A stretch of 64,000 nt of DNA from Mucilaginibacter cryoferens. GTDB taxonomy: Bacteria; Bacteroidota; Bacteroidia; Sphingobacteriales; Sphingobacteriaceae. The position numbers and the translations under genes were made by a program. The stretch covers positions 1 to 64,000 of the forward strand of contig NZ_JACHCR010000009.1 in the NCBI RefSeq assembly GCF_014205845.1. Reading direction: 5' to 3'. Shown one piece after another: positions 59,395 through 64,000 of this stretch. A model generated the notes under the pieces. The model did no database searches. It had not been told where the DNA came from and saw only the letters and a list, made by a program, of their open reading frames with translations. Position 1 is the stretch's first letter; each line of letters starts with the position of its first letter.

Positions 59395-59904
59395 ATGAAA
59401 ACAATTTGCACAGCGGTAATATTATTCTTCACCAGCATTACGGCACCCGCCAACAAACCGGTTGGCAAGGTTGATCTGAATAAATTTGCGGGTAAATGGT
59501 ACTCCCTGTACTCTATACCTACCATGTTTGATAAAGGCACGCGCGAAACCACCACCACCTATACCCTTAATAAAGATGGGTACTACAACGTAGTAACCGT
59601 TGCCAAAAAGGGCGAAGATAACGAGGTGAAAACCTATAACTCCAAACTTTTCCCCGATAAGGAAAACAACGCCGCCGAAATGAAAGCCCAGTTTGTATGG
59701 CCTATTAAGGTAGCCTATTGGGTAATTGATATTGCCGACGACTACTCATACGTTGTTGTTGGTCACCCCGATTATAAGTTTCTGTTTATCATGAGCCGTA
59801 AGCCCGGCATGCCACAGGATGAGTACAATAAGATTGTAGCTAAATGCAAAGCGATGGGATACCCGGTGGAAAAACTGGTATCGCAGCAGCAGAAAGCCAA
59901 TTAA
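59395..59904 (+). CDS. Lipocalin (Blc-like)
   Basis: A 169-residue lipocalin with a short N-terminal hydrophobic leader (MKTICTAVILFFTSITAPA). The lipocalin motif FAGKWYSLYSIPTMF (GxW) is at about residues 31-45, then TTTYTLNKDGYYNVV and the strand AYWVIDIADDYSYVVVGHPD, and the C-terminal Arg in MSRKPGMP near the closing helix. Bacterial lipocalins of this kind bind lipids or bilins in the envelope. The leader has a Cys at position 5 but no proper lipobox. A terminator hairpin stands within a few bases upstream, so where its own transcript begins is unclear. Confidence 0.88.
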   Translation: MKTICTAVILFFTSITAPANKPVGKVDLNKFAGKWYSLYSIPTMFDKGTRETTTTYTLNKDGYYNVVTVAKKGEDNEVKTYNSKLFPDKENNAAEMKAQFVWPIKVAYWVIDIADDYSYVVVGHPDYKFLFIMSRKPGMPQDEYNKIVAKCKAMGYPVEKLVSQQQKAN

Positions 59905-59909
59905 ATTTT

Positions 59910-60107
59910 ATCACGAAGTTTCACGAATTGAGGCAAATTTCACAAACCCATATTGGGATTAAGGCATTTTAAATACCACGCTCAAACGATTTTTTTTCAA
60001 CGTGGAGATGCAATTATGCGTCTCTAAATAAAAACTTCCGAAGTTTTTAACCTTCGGAAGCCGCTTATCATTCGTGAAATTCGCCTTAATTAGTGAATAT
60101 TCGTGTT
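59910..60107. repeat. Phrase-type inverted repeat between lipocalin and SPFH genes
   Basis: Outer arms of 34 bases at 59910-59943 and 60074-60107 match as inverted repeats at 28 of 34 positions, with iterated TTCACGAATT-like phrases. They enclose the smaller hairpin at 60035-60060, and the right arm touches the SPFH stop codon. Confidence 0.8.
60031..60060 (-). terminator. Terminator of the rhodanese-SPFH operon
   Basis: Stem CTTCCGAAG / CTTCGGAAG (9 bp, perfect) with an 8-base loop. On the minus strand it is followed by TTTTTATTT. Confidence 0.85.
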
Positions 60108-61014
60108 AGTTCTTATCGCTCAGCATTATGGGGTTCCCCTTGCCTCCGCCTATAATAATTACTTTGGCGTTAGGTGAGGTAGCAATGGCTATCTGGGCTT
60201 TGATGGCTTCGTATTGCAATTGCTTGTCGGATAGGCCGGTGGAGAGTATCTTTTGGTAGTCGGCAATACCCTGCGCTTCTACGCGCTTACGTTCGGCCTC
60301 CTGCTTTTCTTTTTGCAGTACAAACTGCATTTTCTGGGCATCCTGCTCCGCATTTATCTTCGACTCGATACTGGCCCTTACAGAGGCTGGCAGGGTAATA
60401 TTACGTACCAGTATCTGTTGCAACTCTAACCCTCGTTTGGCAAAGTTGGCGGTAATGTAGCGGTTTATTTTATCCTGAAACTCTTGCCGTTTGGTAGAAT
60501 ATAAATCAACAGCAGCGTAAGCCACTGCATTATCGCGTATAGCAGTACGGGAAACGGGCCGTACTATTTTATCTAAATAGTTTTCCCCTATGTTTTGAAG
60601 AATAAATGGTGCCCTATCTGGTATTACCTTATATAATACCGAAAGATCGATGGTAACCTCCAATCCATCAGAAGATAATACGCGAATAGCATCATCGCCC
60701 TCCTTTTGCCCTTCGCTGCTAACAGCGCTCATGGTATAAGTTTGGGTTTGGATATCGAAAATAGTGATCTCTACAGCGGGATTAATAATATGCAACCCGC
60801 TCTCTAAAACATTATCCTGCACCTTGCCAAAAAGGGTTTGTACCCCTACTTTGCCGGGCTCAATAACCTTAAACATGGATAGTAACAGGCCCAGGGCCAC
60901 CATTACTACCCCTACTATACTTACCGTATTACTAAAGTGATTGGCCGGCTCTGGTGAGCGTTTGAGTACGATGCCCACCACCAGCACTATAACTCCTAAA
61001 ATTGCTATAAACAT
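60106..61014 (-). CDS. SPFH/Band 7 (prohibitin-like) membrane protein
   Basis: A 302-residue membrane-anchored SPFH protein. Two hydrophobic stretches (about 1-16 and 30-48) precede the SPFH domain (about 50-215, VIEPGKVGVQTLFGKVQDNVLESGLHIINP, IFDIQTQTYTM, SDGLEVTIDLSVLYKV), then a Glu/Lys/Gln-rich coiled coil (about 215-260, EQDAQKMQFVLQKEKQEAERK). The end has VIIIGGGKGNP. Prohibitin-like proteins form large rings that organise membrane proteases or lipids. It is the last gene of the rhodanese operon, 9 bases after the 62-aa protein. Confidence 0.92.
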   Translation of the reverse strand: MFIAILGVIVLVVGIVLKRSPEPANHFSNTVSIVGVVMVALGLLLSMFKVIEPGKVGVQTLFGKVQDNVLESGLHIINPAVEITIFDIQTQTYTMSAVSSEGQKEGDDAIRVLSSDGLEVTIDLSVLYKVIPDRAPFILQNIGENYLDKIVRPVSRTAIRDNAVAYAAVDLYSTKRQEFQDKINRYITANFAKRGLELQQILVRNITLPASVRASIESKINAEQDAQKMQFVLQKEKQEAERKRVEAQGIADYQKILSTGLSDKQLQYEAIKAQIAIATSPNAKVIIIGGGKGNPIMLSDKN

Positions 61015-61023
61015 GCAATGAAG

Positions 61024-61212
61024 TTACACCTTTTTCTGCGAGTTCTTTACGTCTTTTAACAGTCTTACTTTTAATACAATAACAACCACACCGGCAGCTA
61101 TAGAACCAGCCATAATGGGATAGTTTTTGGCCAAAAAATACTGGTAGGCCACAAAAGCGCACAATACCATACCAATGGTATATAATACGTTAAGCACTAA
61201 TTTAAATGCCAT
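61024..61212 (-). CDS. Small two-helix membrane protein
   Basis: A 62-residue protein with two hydrophobic segments (about 3-26 and 31-50) and a Lys-rich end (RLLKDVKNSQKKV). No known family is recognised. It begins one base after the rhodanese stop and lies 9 bases before the SPFH gene, so it is translated as part of the operon and may be a membrane partner of the SPFH protein. The length and tight spacing make it a credible gene despite its size. Confidence 0.75.
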   Translation of the reverse strand: MAFKLVLNVLYTIGMVLCAFVAYQYFLAKNYPIMAGSIAAGVVVIVLKVRLLKDVKNSQKKV

Positions 61213-61213
61213 A

Positions 61214-61528
61214 CTAATAAACGCTTAATTCGGGATCAATTTCGGCAGCCCAGGCTAAAATACCGCCACGCAGGTTATACAAATTGGTAAAACCCCTTTG
61301 CTCCAGTTGCATAATGGCAGCCGCGCTGCGTTTTCCGCTGCGGCACATTACTACTACCGGCTTATCTTTATTTACTTTTTCGCTCTCAATTAAAATACCA
61401 CCCAGGGGGATAGATATACCGCCAAGGTTTGAAGTTTCGTATTCAAAATCTTCCCTGACGTCAATAAGTTGAAAATCTTCGCCTTTGTCTATTTTTTCTT
61501 TTAATTCCAGTACGGTTATCTCGTTCAT
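61214..61528 (-). CDS. Single-domain rhodanese-like sulfurtransferase
   Basis: A cytosolic 104-residue rhodanese. FQLIDVREDFEYETSNLGG is the family N-terminal block, and the active-site loop VVVMCRSGKRSAAAI has catalytic Cys62 in a CRSGKRS loop, typical for GlpE/PspE-type enzymes. It could move sulfur to a thiol acceptor; its acceptor is unknown. It is first in a three-gene operon with a 62-aa membrane protein and an SPFH protein, separated by one base from the former. Confidence 0.93.
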   Translation of the reverse strand: MNEITVLELKEKIDKGEDFQLIDVREDFEYETSNLGGISIPLGGILIESEKVNKDKPVVVMCRSGKRSAAAIMQLEQRGFTNLYNLRGGILAWAAEIDPELSVY

Positions 61529-61737
61529 GATTAATAAAATTATACTCCAAAGGTAGCTTTTTTTCTATTGCAAATAATTACGTTCAATTTTTGTAACAAT
61601 CAATGCCCACAAGCGTTTATTATATGATTTACTGCACAATAGCTATTTTTGGCCGCAAATAGCAGTAAAGTACTACCGTCCGTTTTAATAATTTTACATA
61701 AATATTAAGCCGGCATCAAATTTAATACAACGTATAG

Positions 61738-62838
61738 ATGAAAAAAGTTACCCGCTTTTTCTGGTTTTGTTCAGGAGCACATATAGATACACTTAAAAAA
61801 TACCCCATAGAGCATAATAAATATGTAGGCATTGGGGCCACCATATTCTTCACCGCTTTGTTTGCCTCGCTCTCTGGCGGTTACGCCATGTTTTTTGTTT
61901 TTAACGGCGATGCCTTTGCCGTTGGTTTTGCCATACTGTTTGGCCTGCTATGGGGAACGGCCATTTTTAACATGGACCGTTACATCGTATCGAGCATTAA
62001 CAAAGATGGCAGCACCAACCAGCAGATATTACAGGCTTCGCCCCGTATTTTGCTGGCCATAATGATAGGCGTGGTAATATCGCGACCATTGGAACTCAAG
62101 ATCTTTGATAAAGAAATTCGCCAGAAACTGAAATCGTCGTACCTTAAAGGCCAGCACCGTAAAATTGATACCCTCGAAAAAACATACAACCAAAAGTATG
62201 CTATGGAGATGGGCAAAAACGGCGACTTGAAGAAAGAAAAAGACTCGCTGGAAAAAGATATCAACCGTTCGCGCTTCCAGTTAAACCAGGAAGTGTTTGG
62301 CGATAAAAGCAATCAAACATCGGGCATTAGCGGCTATGGCACCTATGCCAAGCAAAAGCAGGCCATACTGGAAGAAAAAGAAGCCCGCCTGAAAACAGTT
62401 ACCGAAAGCCAGGGCCAAATGGATGAGTACCTTGGTCATCGGAAAGATTATGAGGGACTAAACAGCCTGCGGCTTTTTACCGACCATCAACTGGATAGTT
62501 TGGCTAACATAGCCGGCTTCTCCGACCGTAACTGGGCCCTGGGGCAGCTATCTTACAACGAGAACGGCACGCGCGACCTGGACACCTACCTGGCTATCTC
62601 TTTTATTGGCTACCTGTTTATATTGTTTGAGTGTTTACCGGTGTTTGTAAAGCTAATGTCGCCCAAGGGGCCTTATGATGTTGCCATAGCCAAAACTGCC
62701 GAGGCCAACATGTACATGGCCGATAGGGATAAGGATATGAACATTACAGTTACCGACAACACGTACGATCATCACCTCGATACGGATATAGAACGGCGAA
62801 AGCGATCTATTTCATCCGAATCTAAATACGAGTTTTAA
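61738..62838 (+). CDS. DUF4407 membrane protein
   Basis: A 366-residue inner-membrane protein. MKKVTRFFWFCSGAHIDTLKKYP is the DUF4407 opening, followed by helices at about 30-50, 57-75 and 97-112, the conserved FNMDRYIVSSINKDG and GVVISRPLELKIFDKEI, then a long charged coiled coil (about 115-235, EKTYNQKYAMEMGKNGDLKK), and a fourth helix (about 278-296). The tail is charged. The function of DUF4407 is unknown. Single gene with a strong terminator downstream. Confidence 0.9.
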   Translation: MKKVTRFFWFCSGAHIDTLKKYPIEHNKYVGIGATIFFTALFASLSGGYAMFFVFNGDAFAVGFAILFGLLWGTAIFNMDRYIVSSINKDGSTNQQILQASPRILLAIMIGVVISRPLELKIFDKEIRQKLKSSYLKGQHRKIDTLEKTYNQKYAMEMGKNGDLKKEKDSLEKDINRSRFQLNQEVFGDKSNQTSGISGYGTYAKQKQAILEEKEARLKTVTESQGQMDEYLGHRKDYEGLNSLRLFTDHQLDSLANIAGFSDRNWALGQLSYNENGTRDLDTYLAISFIGYLFILFECLPVFVKLMSPKGPYDVAIAKTAEANMYMADRDKDMNITVTDNTYDHHLDTDIERRKRSISSESKYEF

Positions 62839-62878
62839 GAACAAATTACTTCAAAAAAAATGTCACCCCGAAGTACTG

Positions 62879-62930
62879 GAAAACTGTTAACCTACCTGCA
62901 CTCACAAACAGGATAGTTAACAGTTTTTTT
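62879..62930 (+). terminator. Terminator after the DUF4407 gene
   Basis: Stem AAACTGTTAAC / GTTAACAGTTT (11 bp, perfect) with an inner partial pairing CTACCTG / CAGGATA, followed by T-run. It lies 41 bases past the stop. Confidence 0.88.
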
Positions 62931-63013
62931 GTACCTCAGCGCGACAGTTTTCTGTTTTCGAGGTGTGTAGGGTTGTCTATCTTGACAAAAAAGCTTAAAA
63001 ATTGCGGCGCTTG

Positions 63014-63706
63014 TTATTTTATTTCAAACACAGCGTTAATCTGTAAGCTGATCTTGATCTTCTTAAAGTCAATATCAGATTCGGCAGGGGGGGCAGCTGC
63101 CACGGTTGATTTAAACATCATGGTGTTGTACTGGCGCGGCTGCGGAAAACTGCTGTTATCACTTTCGGTAATGTTTAATACATCACCCAGTTTATTGCCC
63201 AGCCCGGCTAATAAGTAGGTTGCTTTATCGCGGGCTGATAGCAAGGCCTTCAGCTTCAACTCGTTCTTCAGCTCGTTCAATTTCGAATAGTCGTAGCTGT
63301 CTACATTGGTTGATTGGATGCCTTTAGGATCAATTTTGGCCATTATCTGGTTAAATTTGTTCAGGTCGCGTACGCGGATGCCATATTGTTTGCTGGCTAA
63401 AAAATCGGGGGCTTTTTTCTTTTGATAAGTGTTGTTCCAGGCCGATACGTTGTTCACCGTAAAATCTGTAGCCGGAATGCCGGCTTCTTTAACGGCTTTC
63501 TCCAGCTGATTTTCCAGGTCATCTATCTGGATGTGTTTTTTACCGTCCATATATTCCTGTAAGGAGATAGATACGTTGATGATATCGGGGGTAATTTCCT
63601 GTTCGGCAATGCCGGTAACTTCAATTTTGCGACGCAGATCAACAGCCTGCGCAAAGGCTCCGTAAGTAAATGTTAGCAGGGTGGCAATGATAAATAGCTT
63701 CTTCAT
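63014..63706 (-). CDS. Secreted SIMPL-domain (DUF541) protein
   Basis: A 230-residue exported protein. From the ATG at 63706 it has a signal peptide (MKKLFIIATLLTFTYGAFAQ); the frame extends to 63862, but that would put 52 unrelated residues ahead of the leader. The SIMPL domain spans about 22-230: RKIEVTGIAEQEITPDIINVS, YGIRVRDLNKFNQIMAKID and LKALLSARDKATYLLAGLGNKLG are its usual blocks. SIMPL proteins occur in the periplasm, and some form oligomers linked to oxidative stress; no function can be fixed here. Confidence 0.9.
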   Translation of the reverse strand: MKKLFIIATLLTFTYGAFAQAVDLRRKIEVTGIAEQEITPDIINVSISLQEYMDGKKHIQIDDLENQLEKAVKEAGIPATDFTVNNVSAWNNTYQKKKAPDFLASKQYGIRVRDLNKFNQIMAKIDPKGIQSTNVDSYDYSKLNELKNELKLKALLSARDKATYLLAGLGNKLGDVLNITESDNSSFPQPRQYNTMMFKSTVAAAPPAESDIDFKKIKISLQINAVFEIK

Positions 63707-63852
63707 GTGTAATGTGTGTATGGTTATATTTTTTGTACGTATGACTATGGTAACGTATAGATAGTTTAATTTGTAACAGCGGTGATGATTTAAATGTTGA
63801 GCGACATTAAGGAAAACGAAGGAAAATTGTTTGGGAAAGTTTCCATAGCGGT

Positions 63853-63912
63853 AGCTCCTCACCCGGCTACGCAGCGCTGGCTACCCTTTCTTCGCTTCGC
63901 GGAAAGAGGGGG
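63853..63912. repeat. Half copy of the 160-bp palindromic repeat
   Basis: CTCACCCGGCTACGCAGCG, CTGGCTACC and CTTTCTTCGCTTCGCGGAAAG match the outer arm and inner part of the reverse strand of the repeat at 55592-55751. The remainder to 64000 holds nothing recognisable. Confidence 0.65.
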
Positions 63913-64000
63913 GGCAGCTGCGGATAAATCAGCGTTTAACCCCATTAAATAAGCAGGGCAAAACACTCCCCTAAAAGGCCGGATGAACAAGAAAAATGCT

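Noticed and set aside
62973..63218. 81-residue frame on the plus strand
   Set aside because: It is antisense to the end of the SIMPL gene and Ser/Leu-rich without any domain.

Overview
The window comes from a Bacteroidota chromosome, most likely family Sphingobacteriaceae (Mucilaginibacter/Pedobacter-like). This rests on a SusC/SusD outer-membrane pair, promoters of the TTTG-N19-TAnnTTTG type, few Shine-Dalgarno sites outside ribosomal genes, a BlaI/M56 pair, DUF3127 and DUF4407 proteins, and AT-rich gaps filled with dispersed palindromes. The species assignment is inference. No tRNA, rRNA, transposase, phage or CRISPR feature was seen.

Layout. 1-5866: a degenerate dispersed repeat, then a susC-susD operon read leftward. 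5867-15422: a leftward operon for the pentose phosphate pathway, in transcription order glucokinase (ppgK), tkt, rpiA, tal, a HAD phosphatase, gnd, zwf, pgl, closed by a terminator. 16008-18407: a secreted GH78-like glycosidase. 18551-22172: an overlapping DUF2339/DUF3999 membrane pair. 22330-27824: leftward genes for a VOC protein, a TIGR01777 epimerase, a DCC-type redox membrane protein, a DUF1295 protein, a small membrane protein, a peroxiredoxin and a TIM-barrel protein. 28029-31902: a surface protein, then serine acetyltransferase, a serine hydrolase and cysteine synthase (cysteine synthesis). 32220-37986: a TonB-C-like protein, a THUMP RNA methyltransferase, DUF3127, a histidine kinase/response regulator pair, a VOC protein and a 68-aa protein. 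38102-44642: an M28 peptidase, a Xre/RES toxin-antitoxin pair, a beta-CASP RNase-like protein, and BlaI plus an unusual M56 protein. 44813-50708: a TPR protein, an ALDH7-type dehydrogenase, a subtilase, a 43-aa Lys-rich protein too short for usual ORF cut-offs, and an SPW-like membrane protein. 51109-57866: a BamA-like barrel, then rplM-rpsI-rpsB-tsf, nagA and pyrH. 58484-63706: a secreted protein, a lipocalin, a rhodanese/membrane/SPFH operon, DUF4407 and a SIMPL protein.

How genes work together. ppgK makes glucose 6-phosphate, zwf-pgl-gnd oxidise it to ribulose 5-phosphate with NADPH, and rpiA/tkt/tal rearrange the sugars, so almost the whole pathway is encoded in one strand run (ribulose-phosphate 3-epimerase is missing). 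CysE and CysM make cysteine. The kinase/regulator, BlaI/M56 and Xre/RES pairs are regulatory units.

Most unusual signal. At least seven gene boundaries carry long inverted repeats whose arms are built from short degenerate iterated phrases, a different phrase at most loci. They sit tightly between stop and start codons, and at two convergent gene ends they enclose a smaller terminator-like hairpin. Separate families of palindromic dispersed repeats occur as well, one copy of which supplies the stop codon of a VOC gene.
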